NCBI RefSeq assembly: GCF_027924405.1
Contig: NZ_AP026978.1
Span: 6,696,001-6,760,000 of the forward strand
Direction: 5' to 3'
DNA: 64,000 nt
DNA from: Nocardia sputorum
GTDB taxonomy: Bacteria > Actinomycetota > Actinomycetes > Mycobacteriales > Mycobacteriaceae
Part shown: one piece after another, positions 17,442 to 26,493 of the stretch
Layout of the letters: the number at the start of each line of letters is the position of its first letter
Numbering within the stretch: position 1 is the first letter of the stretch
The notes under the pieces: model-generated
Seen by the model: the letters and a program-made list of their open reading frames with translations, nothing else
Told to the model about the DNA's origin: nothing
The model's database searches: none
Program-made: the position numbers and the translations under genes

Positions 17442-18626
17442 TCAGGGCGCGGGTTCGGGTTCGGGGCTTCGCCGCACCCGGTCCCGGCGCCGCACCCAGC
17501 GCCGCACCGGCTCCTCCACCAGTGCGTAACTGGCCGCCGCGACCGGCAGCGTGATGGCGATCGTGAGGACCAGGACGTAGCCGAAGTCCCCTTGGAACGG
17601 CAGCAGGCCGAAGACCGGGAACACGATCGACAGCACCGCGAGGTGCCAGATGAAGATCCCGTAGGACCACCGTCCGAGCGTCGCGGCCACCGGCGACTCC
17701 AGCCAGCGGTGGCCCCGCGCCGCCGGGTCCCGCAGCACCAGCGGCGAGAGCAACGCGAATCCGATGATCGCGCCGAGGCCCATCTTCACCACGTACTGCC
17801 AGGGTTCGGCTCGGGTCAACCCGGCGGGACCGGCCAGATCGGTCGCGGCGAGCAGGAAGGCAGCCCCCGCGACGGTCCACATCAGTGGCTGATTCGCGCC
17901 GACTTTCCACCAGCGTGATAGCCGGACGCTATGTTCGGCGAGCTCCGCGAGGATCATGCCCCCGGCGAACCAGGGCAGGTAGCCGGGCAGCCAGTTGTCG
18001 GCGTGGATCGCGTCGGGAGTCGGCACCGGAATCAGGTTCCAGCCGAGACTGAGCAGAGCGACGAGGAGCAGCACGGGCACTCGCCACCGCGCCGCGGGTC
18101 CGCGCAGGCGCACCAGCGCGAAGGCCAGTACGGGCAGCACCAGATAGAAGGCGACCTCCACCGCGAGACTCCACATCTGGGTGAGGCCGTCGGTGAGCGT
18201 CAGGGGCACGTATATCTGCCACAGCGCCAGGTTCGAAACCCACACCCGCAGACCCGCGGTCCCGGACGCGCCGGGCAGCAGCACCAGGACCGCGCACACC
18301 ACGACCCAGTACGCGGGCAGGATGCGCGCGGCACGATGACGCAGGTAGTAGCCGACCGGCGGGGCGGTGTCGAGCCCGCGCGCGGCCGCGGCGTGCGGGC
18401 GCCACAGCAGGAACCCGGACAGTGCGAAGAACACGGCCACCGCCATGTCGAACCGACCCCACACCCGGCCGATGACCGGCGTGCCCGAGGCGCCCGTCTG
18501 GAACGCGACGTGGGTCAGCAGCACGCCGAGCGCCGCCATTCCGCGCATGCCTTCCAAGGCCGGCACGAAGGCGCGCGGGCGCACCCGTTCGGTCGCGGGG
18601 GCGGCGGTGGGCAGGGTCGCTGTCAT
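17442..18626 (-). CDS. tmaT: Acyltransferase 3 family membrane protein, TmaT-like
   Basis: A multi-pass O-acyltransferase of 394 residues. It has the family features LEGMRGMAALGVLLTH (catalytic His at the end of helix 1), FFALSGFLLWRP, the RxxR motif LRHRAARILPAYW, and WSLAVEVAFYLVLP. The chosen ATG at 18626 (MTATLPT) has GGAG in front; the frame is open further up but that leader is implausible. From memory, the orthologue Rv0228/NCgl2759 (TmaT) acetylates trehalose monomycolate, a mark needed for efficient MmpL-mediated transport. It is divergent from the DUF3068 gene, as in mycobacteria, and mmpL3 lies 21 kb to the right. Substrate assignment rests on synteny. Confidence 0.83.
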   Translation of the reverse strand: MTATLPTAAPATERVRPRAFVPALEGMRGMAALGVLLTHVAFQTGASGTPVIGRVWGRFDMAVAVFFALSGFLLWRPHAAAARGLDTAPPVGYYLRHRAARILPAYWVVVCAVLVLLPGASGTAGLRVWVSNLALWQIYVPLTLTDGLTQMWSLAVEVAFYLVLPVLAFALVRLRGPAARWRVPVLLLVALLSLGWNLIPVPTPDAIHADNWLPGYLPWFAGGMILAELAEHSVRLSRWWKVGANQPLMWTVAGAAFLLAATDLAGPAGLTRAEPWQYVVKMGLGAIIGFALLSPLVLRDPAARGHRWLESPVAATLGRWSYGIFIWHLAVLSIVFPVFGLLPFQGDFGYVLVLTIAITLPVAAASYALVEEPVRRWVRRRDRVRRSPEPEPAP

Positions 18627-18829
18627 CGGGCTCCAGTCTGCCTTGACGAATCCACAGTTGATAACCCGACGTTTCAGATTTCGCGCTAGACTCGGGCGAT
18701 TTCTCGGCCGTTTCGGCCTCGACGGCGCATGGTACGACATCGGACTGTTAGTGTCGGGGCTCACGAGTGCCGCGGCATGCCCGCAGTGCTCGCCGGAGCG
18801 ACCTGTGTTCTACGACGAGGAGAGTTTGC

Positions 18830-19990
18830 ATGGCACTGAGTGCCGGTACCAGAAGGACGGTGGCCTGCCTGCTCGTGGGTCTCGGCGCGTTGCTGATCGT
18901 CGCCGCAATCATGATCCCGACCTACACCGTCGACAAGCTGGCAAAAACTCCCCTCGACCTGGAGATCACCACGATCGCCACGAACCAGCAGGGCGAGGAC
19001 AGCCTGGTGCTCGACTCCAAGTCGCTCACCGCTCCGGAGGGATCGGCGAAGGTCGACACCAACGTACCGCTGGTCTCGCAGCGCTTCCTCACCGTCGAGG
19101 ATCCGGCCGACGCCGAACAGATGACGGTGCAGGCGGGCCAGACGCTGCGCCGCATCGACAAGCAGGGCGACACCGGCCTGCTCACCGCGACCATCGACCG
19201 GGTGACCATCGACCGGGTGACCGGCGAGCCGGTCGCCAAGGAGCCGAACGGCTCCATCGCGGTGACCACGAACCCGCAGGGTGAGAGCATCGCCGAGCCG
19301 GTGCAGCACACCGGTCTGCAGTACCGGTTCCCGATCGGCACCGAGAAGAAGACCTACCCGTACTTCGACCTCAACGTGCGCAAGAGCTTCGACGCCAACT
19401 TCATCGAAGAGACCGAGATCAACAACACGAAGGTCTACCACTTCCAGATGTCGGTGCCCGCCACCAGCCTGTGGGACGTCGTCCAGGCGCCGACCAACCG
19501 GCTGAGCCTGCCCGCCGCCAAGTGGGGCGTCGAGGGCGGCGAGGCCCCGGTGACCATGACCCGCTACTACACCAACACCCGTGACCTGTGGGTGGAACCG
19601 GAGACGGGCACGGTCGTCAAGGGCGGCGAGGCGCTGCACCTCTACTACTCGCGCACCGCGGACAAGCCGGAGGTCACCGCGCTGAAGTCGCACATCGTGT
19701 TCGACGAGAACACGATCGAGTCGCAGCTCGCGGTGGCGAAGGAGAACATCGACAAGCTGTCGCTGTACGGCCGGGTGATGCCGATCATCCTGGGCGTTCT
19801 CGGCGTGATCGCGCTCATCGTGGGTGTGGTCCTCGGCATTCGCGGCGGCTCGGCTCCGACGCCGGCGCGGGCGGGCGGCGCTCCGGGCCAGCGTCCGAGC
19901 GGCGCGGCTCCCGCCGGTCCCGCCCCGCGCGTCAACCGTGGCGCCGACGACGCGCCGACCGAACAGATCCGGATCAACAAAGAACCCTGA
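18830..19990 (+). CDS. DUF3068 (PorA-family annotated) envelope protein
   Basis: A 386-residue protein with an N-terminal membrane anchor (residues about 9-30: TVACLLVGLGALLIVAAIMI), a roughly 290-residue extracytoplasmic beta-rich domain (TYPYFDLNVRKSFDANF, MTRYYTNTRDLWVEPETGT), a second membrane helix near residue 325 (IILGVLGVIALIVGVVLG) and a Pro/Ala-rich cytoplasmic tail. It matches DUF3068 and Rv0227c in the trehalose-mycolate locus. The ATG at 18830 follows GAGGAGA. A 15-bp direct repeat (ACCATCGACCGGGTG twice, near 19190-19220) duplicates TIDRV. A strong terminator closes the gene. Its biochemical role is unknown; linkage to tmaT and mtrP suggests mycolate transport. Confidence 0.8.
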   Translation: MALSAGTRRTVACLLVGLGALLIVAAIMIPTYTVDKLAKTPLDLEITTIATNQQGEDSLVLDSKSLTAPEGSAKVDTNVPLVSQRFLTVEDPADAEQMTVQAGQTLRRIDKQGDTGLLTATIDRVTIDRVTGEPVAKEPNGSIAVTTNPQGESIAEPVQHTGLQYRFPIGTEKKTYPYFDLNVRKSFDANFIEETEINNTKVYHFQMSVPATSLWDVVQAPTNRLSLPAAKWGVEGGEAPVTMTRYYTNTRDLWVEPETGTVVKGGEALHLYYSRTADKPEVTALKSHIVFDENTIESQLAVAKENIDKLSLYGRVMPIILGVLGVIALIVGVVLGIRGGSAPTPARAGGAPGQRPSGAAPAGPAPRVNRGADDAPTEQIRINKEP

Positions 19991-20001
19991 TCGAGCGCAC
20001 T

Positions 20002-20047
20002 CGACTTCGGCTCCCCTGCCTTCCGGCAGGGGAGCCGAAGTCGTTTT
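20002..20047 (+). terminator. Intrinsic terminator after the DUF3068 gene
   Basis: A 19-bp perfect stem (20002-20020 with 20025-20043, core ACTTCGGCTCCCCTGCC) and a TTCC loop are followed by GTTTT. This is the most canonical rho-independent terminator in the window and lies 11 bp after the stop codon. Confidence 0.92.
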
Positions 20048-20056
20048 CGGGGTCCG

Positions 20057-20416
20057 CTACTGGTCGGCGAGCGGATAGGCGACCGGATGGCGCGGCTGAT
20101 ACAGCAGAATCGTGCCCGCGCCCGGCACGCGCAGATCCACGCAGCGGCCGAAGCCCCGCTCGGCGACCTCGCCCTCGAACCGCGCGCCACGCGCGGCCAG
20201 ATCGGCCATCGTTCGATCCAGGTCGTCGCACATCAGCGAGATCTCGTGACGCGGTGGACCTTCGGTGGGGTGAACGCCGAGTTCGCTCGGGCCGGTCGCG
20301 AACAACAGCCAGCCGTCGTGGGCGTCCAGGTTCGGCCAGTGCAGGACGTCGCGGAAGAACGCGCGGGCCGCGTCCGGATCGTCCGCGTAGACCAGGGTGT
20401 GCACCGCGGTGATCAT
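20057..20416 (-). CDS. VOC-superfamily (glyoxalase/dioxygenase-like) protein
   Basis: A 119-residue single-module vicinal-oxygen-chelate protein. It shows the beta-alpha-beta-beta-beta pattern twice: AVHTLVYADDPDAARAFFRD with GWLLFATGPSELGVHP, then HEISLMCDDLDRTMADLAARG with GRCVDLRVPGAGTILLYQP. Such proteins act as dimers in antibiotic resistance, glyoxalase or dioxygenase chemistry; nothing here shows which. H7 and the E/H positions of a metal site are only partly conserved. The start is ATG 20416 with TACGAT 6 nt upstream. It is an addition relative to the mycobacterial order. Confidence 0.8.
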   Translation of the reverse strand: MITAVHTLVYADDPDAARAFFRDVLHWPNLDAHDGWLLFATGPSELGVHPTEGPPRHEISLMCDDLDRTMADLAARGARFEGEVAERGFGRCVDLRVPGAGTILLYQPRHPVAYPLADQ

Positions 20417-20422
20417 GGAACG

Positions 20423-20428
20423 ATCGTA
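20423..20428 (-). promoter_or_regulatory. -10 hexamer TACGAT, leaderless start
   Basis: On the minus strand TACGAT ends 6 nt before the ATG at 20416 of the VOC gene, with no ribosome-binding site. Confidence 0.5.
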
Positions 20429-20440
20429 GGCGGCGCCGGG

Positions 20441-21673
20441 TCAGCCGACCGGGCGCAGCGGTTCCGGCCGCGTCGTGCGGGACGCCGCGCGCAGCACGAT
20501 GACGGCGACCACGACCGTGGTGGTGGCCGCGACCGACACGGCCGTGGTGATCAGCGCGGGAATCGAGCGGGCCAGCGACAGCATCAGAATGACTTCGACG
20601 GCCAGCCCCAGCCAGGCGACCAGCGCCAGGGACGTGCGGTCGACGGCGATAGCCGACAGCACCGCGCCTTGCAGCACGGCCAGCAGCGCGCCGTGCAACG
20701 CGAACAGCCACAGCAGCCCTTGGATCGGGGCATAGTCCTCGCCCGCCAGCAGCGGGGCGAGCGGCGCGGCGAGCGCGGCCCCGAGCACCGCGATGAGGCC
20801 GATCCCGCTGAGCACCGCCAGCGCCGACCGGATCGCGCTCGCGGAGTGCGCGGGCTGCGCCATCCGCGGGTAGAGCACCACACCGACCGCCTGCGGCAGC
20901 CAGAAGGCGATCTTGGTGGCGATCGTGCCGAGGGCATAGCGGCTGGCGTCCACGTCATCGAGCACGATCCGGACCACGATCAGGTCCGCCGACGACAGCG
21001 CCATCATGGCCGCCTGCACCTGGGCGGCCCGCAGGACCGGCAGCACGCCGGGGGCCGCGGCGACCTCGCCCGGCTCGAGGGCGCGGGCACGCGCGGACGG
21101 CGCACCGGCGACGAGCCTGGCCAGCAACGCCGCCGCCGCGATCCCACCGGCCGCCGCCCACAAGGCGAGCGTCGCGCCGCCGCCCAGCGCGAGGATCACC
21201 AGCGCGGGCGCTACCCGGGCGATCCCGGCGGCGCCGAGCACCGTGCCCAACGCCCGGAACCGCTTGCCGCCCTGCAACACACCCTGTTCACCGGACAACA
21301 GCACCAGCGCGGGCGCCGCACCCAGCGCCGCCGCGGTGGCGGCCACCCCGACGTTCAGCGTGACGGCCACCAGGGGCACCAGCACCGCGGCCACCAGGGC
21401 GACGATCACGGCGCAGCGCCACTGGAGCCCGCGCAGCGCCGCCGTCCCCGCGCCGCGCACGAGTTCCCTGGCCACCACGTTCTGCAACGCCAGCGCGGGC
21501 ACCGCGCACAACAGCTGCACCGCGAGCAGACTCGCGAACTCGCTGTAGCCGGTGACCCCCAGCCAGCGCCCGGCCAGCAGCTGCAACAGATACCCGGCGA
21601 CGTTCGCGGTCATCGCACCGGCCGTCACCCACGTCAGATCCGCCACCACAGGAAACCGACGGACAGCAGACAC
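20441..21673 (-). CDS. MOP-superfamily polysaccharide flippase-like membrane protein
   Basis: A 410-residue integral membrane protein with about 11-12 predicted helices, resembling Wzx/MATE-type lipid-linked glycan exporters (AGAMTANVAGYLLQLLAGRWLG at the first helix; YSEFASLLAVQLL; SSADLIVVRIVLDD; AFWLPQAVGVVLYPRMA, the last a typical Wzx-like segment). It would move a lipid-linked saccharide or similar lipid across the inner membrane. It is divergent from the Rv0226c-like membrane protein and near a GT4 glycosyltransferase, suggesting a small envelope glycan module. The start is GTG 21673, with GTG codons downstream as alternatives. Confidence 0.7.
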   Translation of the reverse strand: MSAVRRFPVVADLTWVTAGAMTANVAGYLLQLLAGRWLGVTGYSEFASLLAVQLLCAVPALALQNVVARELVRGAGTAALRGLQWRCAVIVALVAAVLVPLVAVTLNVGVAATAAALGAAPALVLLSGEQGVLQGGKRFRALGTVLGAAGIARVAPALVILALGGGATLALWAAAGGIAAAALLARLVAGAPSARARALEPGEVAAAPGVLPVLRAAQVQAAMMALSSADLIVVRIVLDDVDASRYALGTIATKIAFWLPQAVGVVLYPRMAQPAHSASAIRSALAVLSGIGLIAVLGAALAAPLAPLLAGEDYAPIQGLLWLFALHGALLAVLQGAVLSAIAVDRTSLALVAWLGLAVEVILMLSLARSIPALITTAVSVAATTTVVVAVIVLRAASRTTRPEPLRPVG

Positions 21674-21789
21674 GCGCCCATCGTCCCACCCGCGCGGGCC
21701 GTCGCCCGTTCCGCCCCGCCGGAGCCGACACCGAGCCCGGAGACATCGCCGCCGAACCCGCTGGCTCCGCGGTGGCGCGAATCGGGACG

Positions 21790-21795
21790 TACAGT
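21790..21795 (+). promoter_or_regulatory. -10 hexamer TACAGT, leaderless start
   Basis: TACAGT ends 8 nt before the GTG at 21804 of the large membrane protein gene. No Shine-Dalgarno sequence is seen, and this supports the chosen start over longer upstream frames. Confidence 0.45.
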
Positions 21796-21803
21796 GCTCA
21801 GGC

Positions 21804-23960
21804 GTGAGTGGGAGCGGTCGAGACCGAGCGGTGGCTGCGGCATACAGCGCGGCCGGGGTGCTGCTGGTTACCGCCCCCTTGCCGGCGCCGGGTTACCTGC
21901 TCTTGCGGGACGCGGTGAGCACGCCGCGCAGTTATCCGACCGACTCGGCGCTGGGTCTAGGCGACGCGGCGCCCCGGGCGGTGCCGCAGGACGCGCTGCT
22001 GGCCGTGCTGTCGGCGTTCATCGACGGCGGGCTGCTGGTCAAAGCGATTCTCCTCGTCGCGCTCTGGGCCGCGGCGTACGGGGCGACTGCGCTCGCGCGT
22101 GAACTCCTGCGCGCGTCGCTCGGCCCGCAGCTGGTCGCCGCGACGGTCGCGCTGTGGAATCCGTACGTGGCCGAGCGGCTGCTCCAGGGGCACTGGAGCT
22201 TGCTGGCCGGATATGCCGCGCTGCCGTGGACGGCGCTGGCCGCCCACCGCCTTCGAACGACGGCCACGGTGCGGCGACGCCGACGGCTGCTGTCGAACAC
22301 ACCGGCGAATTCCCCGAACGACCTGCTCGAACCGTCTGAACCGTGGGAAGCCGACCACTTCGAGCACGCCCCACCGACCGGCGGCACCGAAATTCGCGAG
22401 GAGGCCGCACCAACCGACCGAGCCGGATCACCGCTGGGTGCACCCGCCTCGGCAGACCGCACCGGCGAAGTCGCCGCGGCTGACGCCGCCGAGTCCCGCA
22501 GCATCGGAATACCGCTGGAAACGCCCGGTTCCTCGGGCACTCCCGACGTCGCGCCAGCCGATCCGATAGAGCCTTCCCGCTCCGCACCGACCAGTGCGGC
22601 GGGCAAAGGAGGGACGGATCGCCCCAGTGTCACGGCGGCACAGCGCACACCCATCCGAACCGCATCCACCTGGGCGGCCCTCGCCGGATCGCTCGCCGCG
22701 GCCGGGCTCACCCCTACCGGGGCGCTGCTGGCGGGCGCGACCGCGTTCGCCTTGGTCCAGCGGCGCCAACTTCTTGGAACGCTCGTCCTCTGGCTCGCCG
22801 CCTCGGCGCCATGGCTGGCCGCGACCGTGCTGTCGGGCTCAGGTGCGGAACCATCCGATCCAGCGGGCATCGCGGCCTTCGCCGCACGGGCCGAGCCCGG
22901 TCTCGGCACGCTGGGCAGCCTGGCCGGCCTCGGCGGGATCTGGAACGCCGAGGCGGTGCCCGATTCGCGCACCACACCATTGGCTGTGATCGGCACCGTG
23001 GCGCTGCTGGCGATCGTCGCGCTGGGTCTGCGCGCCGTGGCCACCGGTGGCGCCGATCCGGACAATCGGCACGCCCGCCGCGCGTTGCTGCTGCTCGCCG
23101 CCGCCGCGATCCTGCTTCCCGCGCTCGGCGCGACGGCGGGAGGCATGGCAGTCATGGAATGGCTGGTCGCCCACGTGCCCGGCGCGGGCCTGCTGCGGGA
23201 CACGCAGAAGTACGTGGCCCTGGCTATGCCCGCCTACGTCCTGTGCGCAGCGGCTGGATGCGTGGTGACGGCTCGGCGTCTCTCATCCGGATATCGCAAC
23301 GCCTCAGCGGACCGGCGCATGACGGCGCACCCCGCCGTCACGTCCACGGTCGCGGTGCTATTCGTCGCGCTTCTGGTTCTGCCGTTGTACGACCTGGCCT
23401 GGGGCGTCGGTGGAGCTGTTCGCCCGGTGCACTACCCCACCGGCTGGCAGCGGGTCGCCGCCCGGATCGACGGTCCGGGCGACGTCGCGGTGCTGCCGGG
23501 CGGGATGTTCCGCAAATTCCGTTACAGCGGCGCCGCACCGGTGCTCGACCCGGCGCCGCGCATGCTTCCCAACGACGTCCTGCAGACCGGCGAACTGCCC
23601 GTGCGCGGCCGTACGGTGTCGGGCGAAGGCACCCGCGCCAGCGAGGTGGAGAACCTCCTGTTGCACGGCGGCTCGCCCGCAGAGCTGGCCCGCCTCGGGG
23701 TGGGCTGGGTCCTGGTCGAACGAACCACCCCCGGCCCGCTCGGCGAATCGGCTTCGACCCTCGCCTCGCTGGAACGGGCCTATGAGGACGCCGATCTCGC
23801 GCTGTATCGCGTGCCCGGCGTCGTCGAACGCGGTCGATCGACGACCGCGCACCGCTGGACCGCCGGAGCGGCCCACCTATTCTGGGGAGCGTTGCTCGTC
23901 GCGGGCCCGCTCGCCGCTCTCGGCACACGTGCACGATTCCGCCGGACACCGCGGACGTGA
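21804..23960 (+). CDS. Large polytopic membrane protein, Rv0226c-like
   Basis: A 718-residue membrane protein of unknown biochemical role. The N-terminal region has several helices with LRDAVSTPRSYPTD and VAATVALWNPYVAERLLQGHW, a pattern also seen in GT-C glycosyltransferase-like proteins. The C-terminal part is an extracytoplasmic domain (PTGWQRVAARIDGPGDVAVL, LLHGGSPAELARLGVGWVLVE) resembling the matching part of AftD. A polar low-complexity insertion of about 110 residues (roughly 155-265, rich in Pro, Thr, Ser, Ala, Glu) separates helices and is probably cytoplasmic. By position it matches Rv0226c. It likely acts in envelope glycan or mycolate transport. The GTG at 21804 is preferred from the leaderless promoter. 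Confidence 0.75.
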   Translation: MSGSGRDRAVAAAYSAAGVLLVTAPLPAPGYLLLRDAVSTPRSYPTDSALGLGDAAPRAVPQDALLAVLSAFIDGGLLVKAILLVALWAAAYGATALARELLRASLGPQLVAATVALWNPYVAERLLQGHWSLLAGYAALPWTALAAHRLRTTATVRRRRRLLSNTPANSPNDLLEPSEPWEADHFEHAPPTGGTEIREEAAPTDRAGSPLGAPASADRTGEVAAADAAESRSIGIPLETPGSSGTPDVAPADPIEPSRSAPTSAAGKGGTDRPSVTAAQRTPIRTASTWAALAGSLAAAGLTPTGALLAGATAFALVQRRQLLGTLVLWLAASAPWLAATVLSGSGAEPSDPAGIAAFAARAEPGLGTLGSLAGLGGIWNAEAVPDSRTTPLAVIGTVALLAIVALGLRAVATGGADPDNRHARRALLLLAAAAILLPALGATAGGMAVMEWLVAHVPGAGLLRDTQKYVALAMPAYVLCAAAGCVVTARRLSSGYRNASADRRMTAHPAVTSTVAVLFVALLVLPLYDLAWGVGGAVRPVHYPTGWQRVAARIDGPGDVAVLPGGMFRKFRYSGAAPVLDPAPRMLPNDVLQTGELPVRGRTVSGEGTRASEVENLLLHGGSPAELARLGVGWVLVERTTPGPLGESASTLASLERAYEDADLALYRVPGVVERGRSTTAHRWTAGAAHLFWGALLVAGPLAALGTRARFRRTPRT

Positions 23961-24419
23961 CGCACACCGCCCGCCGCACACTCCAGCTGGTCGAGCGCCG
24001 ACTGCTCACCTAACGCCGCCGCGCCCAGCACCTGCCGTCGCGTCTGCCCCAGGCTCCCCGCGACCCGATCGAGTGGTGACCGCCCCGGCGTAGAGCGCGA
24101 CCAGCCGGCGCCGCTCCACCGCCGCCTGCTGCGCGGCCAGGCGGTCCAGCTCGGGTCCGCAGCTCAGGGCACATGCGGCAGCACATCTCGAGCGATACCG
24201 GGCGCGGGGCCACTTCCTGGCCGACGACGGAATCACCGAACTCGCGGAGGTGGTGGACGCTACGGGGCGTCAGGCCGTAGTGATTCGTCGGTGCACAGCC
24301 CCATGCTCCGCTGCGGAGTCACCTCGGGAACCTCGGGCCGCCTCGGCGACAGGTCATGCGGTCGCTGAACCACGATGGGGAAACCGCTGCGCGAAAGGCC
24401 GACCGCAATCGGCGACGTT
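23961..24419. other. Gap with possible decayed coding sequence
   Basis: About 460 bp with no intact gene. On the minus strand near 24050-24160 a frame reads PELDRLAAQQAAVERRRLV, and on the plus strand near 24180-24260 another reads RARGHFLADDGITELAEVVD. Both look more protein-like than random GC-rich sequence, but neither has a credible start or a partner segment. They may be remnants of broken genes, or chance. Confidence 0.3.
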
Positions 24420-25592
24420 TCAGTCGACCGTCCGGGGCGCGAGTAATCCGCTCGTGTGCTCCCCTCGTGCGGCCGCGGCCAGCACTTCGTACACACCGTT
24501 CCCGGTCTGCTCCCAGGAGAACTCCCGGGCGCGGGCGCGCGCCTTCTCACCCATGACCGTGCGCGCGCCGGGATCGTCCAGCAGATCGCCCACGGCATCG
24601 GCCAGCTGGGCGACGTCGTCGACCAGGATGCCGGTGGCGCCGTCGACGATGGAATCGGTGAGGCCGCGCGAGCTTCGGTAACCGACCGTCGGCACGCCGT
24701 GCTGGGCGGCCTCGATCACCGCGAGCCCCCATCCCTCTTTCCGGGAAGGCAGCACATGCACCCACGCGCGGGCCAGGAGTTCGTGTTTGCGGCGCTCGTC
24801 CACGTGCCCGTGGAAGGTGACGGCGTCGGCGATGCCGAGTGCACGGGCGTTGTCCCGCAGGTTGTCCGCCCACCAGCCGTCGCCGATCACGTCGAGGCGC
24901 AGACCCGGTACGCGGTCGCGCAGCCGGGCCACGGCCGCGAGCGCGTCCTCGATCTGCTTGTGCGGCACCAGACGCGAGAGAACCACGACAGTAGGTGCGG
25001 CATTGCGGGTTTCCGCCGCGCCGGTGGGCGCGTCGAGTGGAACAGGTTCAGCGCCGTTGCGCACCACCGCGATTCGCGAACGGTCCACACCGAGCGTGGC
25101 CAACTCCTCCGCCGACGGCAGCGAAACGGTCAGATATTGATTGCGCCGATGCACGCGGGGCGACAGCCGCGACTCGATCCACCAGCCGATACGGCCGACC
25201 AGTCGGCCCGCCACCGGCCACTGCTCCCGGTGGCCGTGGTGCACCAGCACCACCGACGGCGCGGCGGTGACGACGGTGGCGAAGAACGGGATGCCGTTCT
25301 GGGTGTCGATCACCGCGTCCGGCCGCACGCCGCGCAACGGGCCGAGTCCGATCCTGCCGAGCAGCAGCGCCGCGAGCGCTCGCGGATACACCGTGTAGCG
25401 TCCGCCCGCTCTGCTGATATCGATGCCGTCGACGCGTTCCCGCCGCGGCGCTCCCGGGTAGCCGGCGGTGCGCAGCGTGACCTTGACCCCGCGGGCCGCG
25501 AGCTGCGCGCCGACCTGCTCGAGGTACCGCTCGCTGCCGCCGCCCTGCGGGTGCCCGGTGTCACGCCAGCAGAGCAGGAGGACTTCGCGCAC
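24420..25592 (-). CDS. GT4-family glycosyltransferase (Rv0225-like)
   Basis: A cytosolic GT-B glycosyltransferase of 390 residues. N-terminal acceptor domain: LLLCWRDTGHPQGGGSERYLEQ, including the GGGSER loop. The C-terminal donor domain has VVVLSRLVPHKQIEDAL, the LHVIGDG-type strand (LDVIGDGWW), and the E-x7-E motif in KEGWGLAVIEAAQHG. Donor and acceptor are unknown; GDP-mannose is common for this clade. It is divergent from mtrP, as Rv0225 and Rv0224c are. The start is GTG 25592. It probably glycosylates an envelope lipid, perhaps the cargo of the nearby flippase. Confidence 0.85.
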   Translation of the reverse strand: MREVLLLCWRDTGHPQGGGSERYLEQVGAQLAARGVKVTLRTAGYPGAPRRERVDGIDISRAGGRYTVYPRALAALLLGRIGLGPLRGVRPDAVIDTQNGIPFFATVVTAAPSVVLVHHGHREQWPVAGRLVGRIGWWIESRLSPRVHRRNQYLTVSLPSAEELATLGVDRSRIAVVRNGAEPVPLDAPTGAAETRNAAPTVVVLSRLVPHKQIEDALAAVARLRDRVPGLRLDVIGDGWWADNLRDNARALGIADAVTFHGHVDERRKHELLARAWVHVLPSRKEGWGLAVIEAAQHGVPTVGYRSSRGLTDSIVDGATGILVDDVAQLADAVGDLLDDPGARTVMGEKARARAREFSWEQTGNGVYEVLAAAARGEHTSGLLAPRTVD

Positions 25593-25707
25593 GGTGGAGC
25601 TTCTCTCGGTCAGTAGGTCCCGGTGGGAACGCCGGATGTCGCGCTACACCCTAACCCGAGCACCCGCCCGAGATGCCCAGCATCGGGGTTGTGCGAAACT
25701 CGGCGCC

Positions 25708-26493
25708 GTGCTCGAAGCCGAAAAGACGCCGACGCGCAGCAGCTCGCTCCGGTTCGCCCGCCGGGCGACCCTGCGCCGGTCGCTGCGACTGCTCGGCAGT
25801 TTCCGGTTCGAGCAGACGGACCCGGCGCTGTTCTACGGGGGTCTGGCCGCCGACAGCGCGGCGATGATCGGCGACTTCTACGCCGACCTCACCGGCCGGT
25901 CGCTGCAGGGTGCGACGATCCTGGACGTGGGTGGCGGGCCGGGCTACTTCGCGGACGAGTTCGCCCGCACGGGCGCGCGCTACCTCCCGGTCGAGCCCGA
26001 CCCCACGGAGATGCACGCCGCGGGGCTCTCGGTCGCGGGCGCGGTCCGCGGGTCCGGGATGGCACTGCCGTTCCGTGACGACGCGGTGGACATCTGTTTC
26101 TCGTCGAACGTCGCCGAGCACGTCTCGAAACCGTGGCTGATGGCCGACGAGATGGTGCGGGTGACCAGGCCGGGCGGGTTGATCGTGCTGTCCTACACGG
26201 TGTGGCACGGCCCGTTCGGCGGGCACGAGACCGGACCGTGGCACTACCTGGGTGGCGAGTACGCCGCGCGGCGGTATCGGCGCAAGCACGGGCGGGAACC
26301 CAAGAACAGGTTCGGCACGTCGCTGTTCGCGGTGCGGGCCGCGGATGGATTGCGCTGGGCGGCAGGCACTCCGGCGGAGGTGCACACGGTGTTTCCGCGC
26401 TACCACCCCCGCTGGGCGTGGTGGTTGGTCCGGGTGCCTATGGTACGCGAGCTACTTGTTAGCAATCTGGTTGTGGTGGCAACCAAAAGTTAG
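25708..26493 (+). CDS. mtrP: SAM-dependent methyltransferase, MtrP-like
   Basis: A 261-residue class I methyltransferase. SAM motif I is ILDVGGGPGYFADEF, followed by the acidic end of strand 2 (YLPVEPDP) and motif IV-like region FRDDAVDICFSSNVAEHV. The C-terminus ends with a basic, Trp-rich segment (RYHPRWAWWLVRVPMVRELL) that may sit on the membrane. From memory, the orthologue in corynebacteria (MtrP, NCgl2764; Rv0224c) is needed for trehalose mycolate transport together with TmaT. The start is GTG 25708. The stop overlaps the stop of the convergent small gene by 4 bp (TTAG). Confidence 0.82.
   Translation: MLEAEKTPTRSSSLRFARRATLRRSLRLLGSFRFEQTDPALFYGGLAADSAAMIGDFYADLTGRSLQGATILDVGGGPGYFADEFARTGARYLPVEPDPTEMHAAGLSVAGAVRGSGMALPFRDDAVDICFSSNVAEHVSKPWLMADEMVRVTRPGGLIVLSYTVWHGPFGGHETGPWHYLGGEYAARRYRRKHGREPKNRFGTSLFAVRAADGLRWAAGTPAEVHTVFPRYHPRWAWWLVRVPMVRELLVSNLVVVATKS

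Noticed and set aside
20087..22102. A 671-codon plus-strand frame opposite the VOC and flippase genes
   Set aside because: It is antisense to two recognisable proteins and has low-complexity Gln/Arg/His-rich translation.
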